The translations under genes and the position numbers were made by a program. A DNA stretch of 21,295 nt from UBA11612 sp963976395 (GTDB lineage Bacteria > Pseudomonadota > Alphaproteobacteria > Rhodospirillales > Rhodospirillaceae): assembly GCA_963976395.1 (NCBI GenBank), contig CAXBLG010000059.1, positions 1 to 21,295 on the forward strand, given 5' to 3'. The notes beneath the pieces were generated by a model. That model did not search any database. It saw only the letters and a program-made list of their open reading frames with translations, and was not told the origin of the DNA. This document shows positions 14,903 to 21,295 of this stretch, piece after piece. Position 1 is the stretch's first letter, and every line of letters starts with the position of its first letter.

Positions 14903-16342
14903 ATGATTCTGGTAACTTTTATCGGCTTCTTGATCATCATACTCGCAGTGGGCATTGCATCGGTCGCTAAAAGCACCGGCACTCGCGCCGATTACTACCT
15001 TGCCAGCCGCGGTGTCTCGCCGGCTCTTGTCGGCCTGTCCGCTGTTGCGACCAATAACAGCGGCTATATGTTCATCGGTGTGATCGGCTTCACCTACGCC
15101 ACCGGCCTTGCCGCAATTTGGCTGATGGTCGGTTGGATTGTCGGTGATTTTCTAGCTTCACTCTATATTCACGGCCGCATGCGGACGCGGACGGAAAAGC
15201 TCAATGAGGCAACCTTCGGAGGCATGCTGAGCAGATGGAATGGGGTGGAGCAAGTCACTCTTAGGCGCTTAGCCGCCATCATCACCGTTGTCTTTCTCGG
15301 CTCCTATGCCGCTGCGCAATTGGCGGCCGGCGGCAAAGCTTTGCACGCGGTCTTTAATTGGGAACCCAACACCGGCGCAATCATGGTCGCCGCCGTTGTA
15401 GCAGCCTATTGCATGGCTGGAGGCATACGCGCCTCCATTTGGACCGATGCCATTCAATCGATCATCATGATCGTGGCCATGAGCATTCTTCTGTTCGTTG
15501 CCGTTGGCGCGGCGGGCGGTCCTGCAATCATATATCAAAGTCTGAGCGACATTCCGGGATACCTCGACTGGTTTCCCGGAGACCTCCTCATACCGGGTGC
15601 CCTCGGAGCGCTTTTGTTTGTCGTCGGTTGGCTTTTTGCGGGCGTCAGTGTCATCGGGCAGCCGCACATCATGGTGCGGTTCATGGCCCTGGACGATGCC
15701 AAGAATATGAACACAGCGCGCGTTTATTATTACGGGTTTTTCACCGTGTTCTACGCCTTAGCCACGGGTATCGGCATGTTGTCCCGTTTGCTGCTACCGG
15801 ACCTCGGCGCCCTCGACCCCGAGCTGGCGCTGCCAACCATGGCGCAAGACCTTCTGCCGCCAGCCCTCGTGGGCCTCATACTCGCCGGCATTTTTTCCGC
15901 AACCATGTCGACCGCCGATTCTCTCATCTTGAGTTGTTCGGCCGCGATAACGCACGACTTGCTACCGCAGCGACTTGAAAACAAATGGCAGATCAAAGCA
16001 GCGACCTTAGCAGTTACTTTGCTCGCGCTTCTTATTGCCCTGGCGCAGCCGCAAAGCGTGTTCAGCTTGGTGATCCTGTCATGGTCTGCCCTCGCCTCCG
16101 CCTTTGCGCCGCTGTTGATTGTTTACGCGCTTGGTCACCAAGTGCCTGAACGCCTGAGCCTCGCCATGGTCGTTATCGGACCTGCCGTCGCAGTCCTGTG
16201 GCGTGAGCTTGGGTGGCACAATTCGATTTATGAAGGACTACCCGGCATTCTGGCGGGTCTTGCGGTGTTTTACATCGTTGCGCCGATGATGCGCACGCCC
16301 TCTGAAGCCAAAACGGAACCGGCTCTGAATACCGGACGTTGA
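14903..16342 (+). CDS. Sodium:solute symporter (PutP-like, SSS family)
   Basis: 479 residues from the ATG at 14903, with AAGGAG six bases upstream. About 13 membrane helices. SSS signatures: 'DYYLASRGVSPALVGLSAVA', 'TNNSGYMFIGVIGFTYATGL', 'GGIRASIWTDAIQSIIM', 'GQPHIMVRFMAL' and 'GIFSATMSTADSLILSCSAA' with the Ser/Thr-rich Na+-site helix. The closest recognised type is sodium/proline symporter. Being directly downstream of ectA-ectB, it probably imports a compatible solute (proline, ectoine or relatives) under salt stress; the substrate is inference. No proline catabolism gene is adjacent, which argues for osmotic rather than nutritional use. It converges with the hydrolase gene 16 bases away. 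Confidence 0.92.
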   Translation: MILVTFIGFLIIILAVGIASVAKSTGTRADYYLASRGVSPALVGLSAVATNNSGYMFIGVIGFTYATGLAAIWLMVGWIVGDFLASLYIHGRMRTRTEKLNEATFGGMLSRWNGVEQVTLRRLAAIITVVFLGSYAAAQLAAGGKALHAVFNWEPNTGAIMVAAVVAAYCMAGGIRASIWTDAIQSIIMIVAMSILLFVAVGAAGGPAIIYQSLSDIPGYLDWFPGDLLIPGALGALLFVVGWLFAGVSVIGQPHIMVRFMALDDAKNMNTARVYYYGFFTVFYALATGIGMLSRLLLPDLGALDPELALPTMAQDLLPPALVGLILAGIFSATMSTADSLILSCSAAITHDLLPQRLENKWQIKAATLAVTLLALLIALAQPQSVFSLVILSWSALASAFAPLLIVYALGHQVPERLSLAMVVIGPAVAVLWRELGWHNSIYEGLPGILAGLAVFYIVAPMMRTPSEAKTEPALNTGR

Positions 16343-16358
16343 ACGTGAAACTTCGGCT

Positions 16359-17342
16359 TTAGACAACGCCTTGTATTTTTAAGCGCGCCAGAAGCCACGC
16401 ACCCGCCAGTTGCCGGCGCACGATGGTCATCGCATTGAGCGACGTCGGCAACTTTTTCAGAAACGCCTCGATGGCACTGAGCGCTTCGGGTTCGTCAAGA
16501 TACGGGGCATGCCCACGGTTAGGCACAGTGACTTGACGAAGGTTCGGAACAGCCTTTTTCATCTGCGCGAAAATTTCCGGCGAAAGCAAATCCGAGGTTT
16601 CTCCGCGAATGGCAAGCGCCGGAATACGTTTCAACGCCATGAAAAACGGCCAGAGATTGACTGCCGTTGTGCTGCTCGCGAAGGGCTTTGAGATATTCAA
16701 ATCGTAGTCGGGGCGGAAGCTGCCATCTTCAGATTCGACAAACCGCCGGCGGGCCATCTTGATCCATATCTCATCGGCTTCGTAGTCGGGAAATATCTTG
16801 CCGTCGATCATTCGAATAGCCGCTGCGGCCTCATCCCAATTGGTAATCGGTTTGGTTTGGCCGACATAACTGGCGATGCGTGCTAGCCCTTCGGGGCTAA
16901 TCTCCGGTCCAATGTCATTGAGCACGACACCGAGAATTTTCGCAGGCATCGTCGCCGCCAACACCATCGAGATAATTCCGCCCAAAGACGTGCCAATCAG
17001 CGCCACATGAGCAAGCTGTTCCGCTTTGAGCAGGGCAGCCACATCGCGCACGTAGGTCGGCGGCACGTAGGTCATCGGATCTTTGGCATATTCCGACAAT
17101 CCTCGTCCGCGCAGCTCGACACTGATAACCCGGTAAGTCTCGGCCAAATGAGGGGCAAGATCCTCGAAATCTCGGGCATTTCGCGTAAGCCCAGGAATGC
17201 ACACCACCGTCAGGCGCGGCGCCGGGGGTCCGGCGTAGTCCCGATAGTGAAGCTTCAGGCCGTCAGGGGAGGTGTAGTAGCGTGATACAAATGATGCAGG
17301 CGACATAAACACGGTCCAGTTCTGGCGGGCGCTGGAACGCAT
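16359..17342 (-). CDS. Alpha/beta-fold hydrolase
   Basis: 327 residues from the ATG at 17342, or 315 from the ATG at 17306 ('MSPASFVSRYYTSPDG'). The shorter form fits relatives better; neither has a clear Shine-Dalgarno. The catalytic triad is visible: nucleophile Ser119 in 'LIGTSLGG', Asp251 in 'GETSDLLS' and His278 in 'NRGHAPYLDEP' (numbering from 17342). The oxyanion region 'CIPGLTRNARDFEDLAPHLA' and 'ELRGRGLSEY' is typical of the esterase / haloperoxidase-like / enol-lactonase group. The substrate cannot be assigned. It is cytoplasmic, with no signal peptide, and stands alone, opposite in direction to both neighbours. Confidence 0.88.
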   Translation of the reverse strand: MRSSARQNWTVFMSPASFVSRYYTSPDGLKLHYRDYAGPPAPRLTVVCIPGLTRNARDFEDLAPHLAETYRVISVELRGRGLSEYAKDPMTYVPPTYVRDVAALLKAEQLAHVALIGTSLGGIISMVLAATMPAKILGVVLNDIGPEISPEGLARIASYVGQTKPITNWDEAAAAIRMIDGKIFPDYEADEIWIKMARRRFVESEDGSFRPDYDLNISKPFASSTTAVNLWPFFMALKRIPALAIRGETSDLLSPEIFAQMKKAVPNLRQVTVPNRGHAPYLDEPEALSAIEAFLKKLPTSLNAMTIVRRQLAGAWLLARLKIQGVV

Positions 17343-17609
17343 GACCCGCGACGGCAGTGTCGGTTATATGAGCACTTGCGATCAAGTGACGAAAATGCGC
17401 TGGCCGCGCGGCCAAAAGCCCGACAATGCTTATAAAGCCTGTGCTGTGGAGATCAGCCTGCTATGCTTGAAGTTCATTTAGAGGAGCATTTTCTCCAGGA
17501 TCCCCGAGGGCGGCACTCCTAGGCACATGAGCCTTGGTTCGCGGCGGGATTTTCGGTTCAATGCATTGATACGTAAATTTATCGTACTTTATTTAATAGG
17601 ACTTCCAAA

Positions 17610-18641
17610 ATGACGACCGTTCCCCACAACGCCAGCGCCGGCCCGCTTCCGGACGTTGTCGCCGCTATCGGCCACACACCGCTGATCAAACTGCGTCGGG
17701 TTTCCGAGGAAACGGGCTGCACCATTTTGGGCAAAGCCGAGTTCGCCAATCCGGGCGGGTCCATCAAGGACCGCACTGCCAAATTTATCATTGAAGACGC
17801 GGAAAAGAAGGGCCTGATCAAACCGGGCGGTATTATTGTCGAAGGCACCGCCGGCAACACCGGCATCGGCCTCACCTTGGTGGGCAATGCCAAGGGTTAT
17901 CGTAGCGTGATCGTGATTCCAGAGACCCAGAGCCAGGAGAAGAAAGATTTTCTTCGTCTTGTCGGCGCAGACCTGCGCGAAGTGAAAGCGGTGGCCGCCG
18001 CCGATCCGAACCACTACGTCAAGTTCTCTCACCGGCTCGCGGAAGAACTCGCCAGCAGCGATCCCAATGGCGCGATCTGGGCGAACCAGTTTGACAACAT
18101 CGCCAACCGGGACGGCCATGCCAACGAAACCGCCCCGGAAATTTGGGACGACACAAACGGCCAGATCGACGGCTTTGTATCGGCGGTCGGCACCGGCGGC
18201 ACCTTGTCCGGTGTCGGCATCGGCCTCAAGGCGCGTAATAAGGATATCGTAATTACCCTGGCCGATCCCATGGGCGCGGCTCTGTATAATTATTACGCCC
18301 ACGGCGAGCTAAAGTCCGAAGGCAACTCAATCACCGAAGGCATCGGTCAAGGCCGTGTTACCGCTAATCTGGAAGGCGCACCGATTGACGAGCAGTTCCA
18401 GATTCACGACCGCGAAGCCCTGCCCTACATCTTCGACTTGTTGCAATACGAAGGCCTGTGCGTCGGCAGCTCCTCAGGCATCAATATCGCCGGGGCCGTA
18501 CGCCTCGCGAAAAAGATGGGCCCGGGCAAAACCATCGTCACGTTCCTCTGCGATTCAGGCTCGCGCTATCAGAGCAAGCTGTTCAATCCGGCCTTCCTGA
18601 AATCGAAGGACTTGCCGGTTCCGTCCTGGCTCGACAAATAA
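17610..18641 (+). CDS. cysK: Cysteine synthase A (O-acetylserine sulfhydrylase)
   Basis: 343 residues, PLP fold type II. It makes L-cysteine from O-acetylserine and sulfide. Key residues: Lys53 in 'NPGGSIKDRTA' (Schiff base), 'EGTAGNTGIGL' (78-88, substrate loop), 'VGTGGTLSG' (193-201, phosphate site) and 'VGSSSGIN' with Ser287 near the pyridine nitrogen. It is slightly longer than the enterobacterial enzyme, as in many alphaproteobacteria. AGGA about nine bases upstream supports the ATG at 17610. The GNAT gene begins six bases after the stop, so they are likely cotranscribed. A 267-base spacer upstream probably holds the promoter; no convincing boxes were fixed. Confidence 0.93.
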   Translation: MTTVPHNASAGPLPDVVAAIGHTPLIKLRRVSEETGCTILGKAEFANPGGSIKDRTAKFIIEDAEKKGLIKPGGIIVEGTAGNTGIGLTLVGNAKGYRSVIVIPETQSQEKKDFLRLVGADLREVKAVAAADPNHYVKFSHRLAEELASSDPNGAIWANQFDNIANRDGHANETAPEIWDDTNGQIDGFVSAVGTGGTLSGVGIGLKARNKDIVITLADPMGAALYNYYAHGELKSEGNSITEGIGQGRVTANLEGAPIDEQFQIHDREALPYIFDLLQYEGLCVGSSSGINIAGAVRLAKKMGPGKTIVTFLCDSGSRYQSKLFNPAFLKSKDLPVPSWLDK

Positions 18642-18647
18642 GTTCCC

Positions 18648-19100
18648 ATGGCGGCAGAGCAAATCGCCGCGCGGCTTTCCATCACAGCCTTTCGCGCCGA
18701 CGATTCTGCACGCATGGAAGCTGCGCGCCGCATTCGTGCGGCCGTGTTCTGTGACGAACAAGGCGTGCCCGCCGACCTTGAATGGGACGGCAAGGATCAC
18801 CTCTGTGAGCATTTTTTGCTGGAACTAGATGGTGCTGCAATCGGAACCGCACGTGTGCGCCCTTACGGCCCCTCTATCTTCAAGGTGGAACGGGTCGCGG
18901 TGCTGAAGGGTCTGCGGGGCCAACACGCCGGGAAGGCCATCATGGACTATATTTTAGAACGGCTGCGCGAATCTGGCACCGTGGTACTTAATGCCCAGTC
19001 CCAGGTGGAGGATTTCTACCAGCGCCTAGGCTTTGTCCGCGAGGGAGAAGTGTTCGAGGAAGCGGGCATAGACCATGTTCATATGGTCTGGAGGCCGTGA
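18648..19100 (+). CDS. GNAT-family N-acetyltransferase (YjcF/ElaA-like)
   Basis: 150 residues. The order 'RIRAAVFCDEQGVPADLEWD', 'IGTARVRPYG', 'KVERVAVLKGLRGQHAGKAI' (acetyl-CoA loop), 'VLNAQSQVEDFYQRLGFVRE' and 'FEEAGIDHVHMVW' is the pattern of the ElaA/YjcF branch of GNAT proteins. The acceptor is unknown. It starts six bases after cysK and probably depends on translational coupling, since no separate strong ribosome site is seen. In relatives the same protein type is also found near sulfur or general metabolism genes, so the link to cysteine synthesis is only suggestive. A weak hairpin, GCGCC/GGCGC (19132-19146), follows. Confidence 0.9.
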   Translation: MAAEQIAARLSITAFRADDSARMEAARRIRAAVFCDEQGVPADLEWDGKDHLCEHFLLELDGAAIGTARVRPYGPSIFKVERVAVLKGLRGQHAGKAIMDYILERLRESGTVVLNAQSQVEDFYQRLGFVREGEVFEEAGIDHVHMVWRP

Positions 19101-19180
19101 CCCGACCCCGCCCATAGGTTAAGCTACCGCAGCGCCGCCGTGGCGCGGCCATAGCACCGATGTCTAAGGACGACGAGTAG

Positions 19181-20803
19181 ATGGGTTACGGAATATCTGC
19201 ACCGACAATCATTCTCCGCGCGTTATGTCTACTATCTGTTGCGCTGATATTCCCCCAGCCCGTCTATGCCGCCGATGATCCCCTGATGATATTTCATCGG
19301 GGCAACGTAGCCGAGCCAGGCACGCTAGACCCTCATCAGTCGGGAGCCACCTGGGAAAATAATATCATCGGCGAGTTGCTGATGGGTTTGACCACCGACG
19401 ATATCGCAGGTCAGCCTATTCCCGGCTCAGCTGAAAGCTGGACCGTTAGCGACGATGGATTGACCTGGACTTTTCATCTACGGCCTGGACTGGTCTGGTC
19501 CGACGGTGTGCCGGTTAAGGCGTCTGACGTCGTTTTCGGTATTCGCCGCTTGCTAGATCCTGAGACCGCCGCGCGCTACGCCTTCATCGCCTATGTCATC
19601 AAAAATGCCGCCGCTGTAAATGCGGGCGACATGCCGACAACAAGCGTCGGCGTAAGCGCCGTAGATGACCTCACGGTGGAAATAAGCCTGGAAGAGCCGA
19701 CTCCCTTTCTTCCTGGCCTTCTGACTCATTACACCATGTTTCCGCTACCAGAACATGTTGTCCGCAAGTATGGCCGCGACTGGATAAAGCCCGGAACTAT
19801 GGTATCGAACGGACCATATATTTTGGAGTCCTGGGCTGCGAACGATCACGTTAAAGTCGTAAAGAATCCGCTGTTTTACGATGCCGACGATGTGGCCATC
19901 GACGAAGTCTACTTCTATCCCACGGACGACCTATCGGCAGCGTTGAACAGATTCCGGGCGGGTGAAATTGATGCCAATATCGGCTCGCTTGGATTCCCCG
20001 TCAGCCAAACTAATTGGCTCCGAGAGAACTTGCCGGGACAGTCCTATATTACGCCGCAGCTTGCCAACGCCTATGTTGTTTTCAATCATCGTAAGCCTCC
20101 GTTTTCAGATCCGCGAATACGCCGCGCTTTTTCATTGTGCATTGACCGCGAAACCTTGGCCGAGAAAGTCTCACGCGACGGTCGGCTACCTGCTTACGCT
20201 TTCGTGCCGCCGGGAATTGCGAACTACGACAACGCAGCCCAGTTAGACTTCATGAACCGAAGCATGGAGGAGCGCCGCGAAGAAGCAGTAAAGCTATTGG
20301 CTGAAACAGGCTATGACGCAGGCGATCCACTGATATTTGAGTATCTCTATATGGCAAGCGTTGATGGTCGGCGTTCGGCGGTCGTGCTCTCTGCGATGCT
20401 GAAGCAGTGCAATATCGTCGCGCGACTCATCGCCAACGAACCCAAGGTTCACTACGATATGATTCGGAATGCCGACTTTACGGCATCGTTGGCGCAATGG
20501 TCTGCCGACTATGACGATCCTCACACTTTTTTGTACCTGCTGGATTCACGAGCCGGCGCCTATAATTACGGCGGATATCATAACCCCGAATATAACCGTC
20601 TCATGGATAAGGCATCCGCCATACTTGATGTCGATGACCGCGCGGAGGTGCTGGCACAAGCTGAGCAAATCGCTCTCGACGATGCCGCTGTAGCGCCCTT
20701 AAGTTACCCGACCTCGAAGATGCTGGTCGCGCCGTATGTGAAGGGCTTTGTGCCCAACGCCAATATGTACCACCGTAGCCGGTGGATGCGGATCGAGAGA
20801 TAG
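19181..20803 (+). CDS. Periplasmic oligopeptide-type ABC substrate-binding protein (SBP_bac_5)
   Basis: 540 residues. The signal peptide 'ALCLLSVALIFPQPVYA' is cleaved near residue 30, with no lipobox Cys. OppA/MppA-type motifs: 'GTLDPHQSGATWENNIIGEL', 'SDDGLTWTFHLRPGLVWSDG', 'VKASDVVFGIRRLLDP', 'GTMVSNGPYILESW', 'VKNPLFYD', 'RIRRAFSLCIDRETL' and 'DYDDPHTFLYLLDS'. The protein would capture peptides for an inner-membrane ABC importer, but no permease or ATPase gene is in the window. It may serve a remote transporter or act in murein-peptide recycling like MppA. AAGGA (19166-19170) supports the start. The next gene begins 11 bases after the stop, so transcripts may be shared. Confidence 0.93.
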   Translation: MGYGISAPTIILRALCLLSVALIFPQPVYAADDPLMIFHRGNVAEPGTLDPHQSGATWENNIIGELLMGLTTDDIAGQPIPGSAESWTVSDDGLTWTFHLRPGLVWSDGVPVKASDVVFGIRRLLDPETAARYAFIAYVIKNAAAVNAGDMPTTSVGVSAVDDLTVEISLEEPTPFLPGLLTHYTMFPLPEHVVRKYGRDWIKPGTMVSNGPYILESWAANDHVKVVKNPLFYDADDVAIDEVYFYPTDDLSAALNRFRAGEIDANIGSLGFPVSQTNWLRENLPGQSYITPQLANAYVVFNHRKPPFSDPRIRRAFSLCIDRETLAEKVSRDGRLPAYAFVPPGIANYDNAAQLDFMNRSMEERREEAVKLLAETGYDAGDPLIFEYLYMASVDGRRSAVVLSAMLKQCNIVARLIANEPKVHYDMIRNADFTASLAQWSADYDDPHTFLYLLDSRAGAYNYGGYHNPEYNRLMDKASAILDVDDRAEVLAQAEQIALDDAAVAPLSYPTSKMLVAPYVKGFVPNANMYHRSRWMRIER

Positions 20804-20813
20804 ACGCTCTGCA

Positions 20814-21295
20814 ATGACTGCGGCGTCCTCGTCCACCAACTCAGATATGATGTATCCGCTGCGTATGGGCCTGGAGCCTCTATCGCTCGAAACTTGGCTG
20901 AAAGCCCGCCCTGCGGACGATGACCTACTTACCGAGCGCAGAAAAATCATTACCGCGCACCGGGGTGATGTGATCGCATCGCTGCCTGAGGCCGACGAAG
21001 CCGTCACCGATCTGGCAGATTTTTTGCGCGATCGAAACGCACTCACAACATATGAGGGAACGGCTCCTGAAATTCTTGAAGCCGTCGGCACGTCCATAGC
21101 CGAGGATATCTGCGTCTTGACCAAGCAGGACGGGCTTTACCGGTTAACCGCCGCCGTCCTGTGCTTTCCCAATCGCTGGCGGCTTGCCGATAAAATGGGC
21201 CGCAGCATTACGGACATTCATGCGCCCGTGCCGGGATATGCTGCGCAAATCGCCGATACCGTGGACCGTTTTCTCGCCAGGTTGCGCCCGCAGCG
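20814..21295 (+). CDS. Heme-dependent oxidative N-demethylase-like protein (DUF3445), 5' part cut by window edge
   Basis: The ATG at 20814 opens a frame of 160 codons without a stop to the right edge. The end of the visible part, 'LTAAVLCFPNRWRLADKMGR' followed by 'SITDIHAPVPGYAAQIADTV', is the core signature of the DUF3445 / heme-dependent oxidative N-demethylase alpha-subunit family, whose members are usually about 300 residues. The characterised enzyme removes methyl groups from dimethylamine; many homologues are uncharacterised. It follows the peptide-binding protein by 11 bases, with only a weak GAGAGA upstream, so it may be cotranscribed. The heme ligand region lies beyond the window. 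Because no stop falls inside, a search for complete frames would miss it. Confidence 0.82.
   Translation, partial: MTAASSSTNSDMMYPLRMGLEPLSLETWLKARPADDDLLTERRKIITAHRGDVIASLPEADEAVTDLADFLRDRNALTTYEGTAPEILEAVGTSIAEDICVLTKQDGLYRLTAAVLCFPNRWRLADKMGRSITDIHAPVPGYAAQIADTVDRFLARLRPQ

Noticed and set aside
1..21295. CRISPR array, tRNA/rRNA genes, insertion sequence ends, phage genes
   Set aside because: No regularly spaced repeats, no recognisable RNA gene, transposase or integrase, or phage structural protein was found on either strand.

Overview
The window looks like a chromosomal segment of a free-living, probably marine or halotolerant alphaproteobacterium, perhaps Rhodospirillales-like. That placement is inferred from moderately high GC, gene families (EctA/EctB, alphaproteobacterial-type CysK, a HODM/DUF3445 protein, a tiny Lys/Ala-rich histone-like protein) and protein style. 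No rRNA, tRNA, CRISPR, insertion sequence or phage gene was seen.

Left part (1-6507). A TonB-dependent receptor, cut by the left edge, is transcribed leftward. Divergent from it is a tight rightward cluster: a secreted amicyanin-like cupredoxin with a full type-1 copper ligand pattern; a membrane sensor with an extracytoplasmic Cache-like region, HAMP, a degenerate GGDEF and an intact EAL domain; an outer-membrane beta-barrel protein whose start lies inside the EAL gene; and an AI-2E-family permease. This looks like an envelope-sensing c-di-GMP module coupled to a copper protein and an outer-membrane protein, and it is the best candidate here for a poorly described system.

Middle (6508-10878). 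An 820-base stretch without a convincing gene leads to a 41-residue, extremely basic histone-H1-like protein built on a 13-residue repeat. A strong intrinsic terminator follows. Next come a leftward class V aminotransferase (alanine/serine-glyoxylate type) and a rightward SLC13-type carrier with two RCK_C domains.

Osmotic island (10894-16342). A leftward MarR regulator and an MscS channel gene stand back to back with rightward ectA-ectB and a PutP-like sodium:solute symporter. This combines solute synthesis, solute uptake, emergency release and a regulator. EctC, the ectoine synthase, is absent, so the local genes encode synthesis only as far as N-gamma-acetyl-2,4-diaminobutyrate.

Right part (16359-21295). 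It holds a leftward alpha/beta hydrolase, then rightward cysK with a coupled GNAT acetyltransferase, an OppA-type periplasmic binding protein without its permease genes, and the start of a heme-dependent oxidative N-demethylase-like gene that runs off the right edge.
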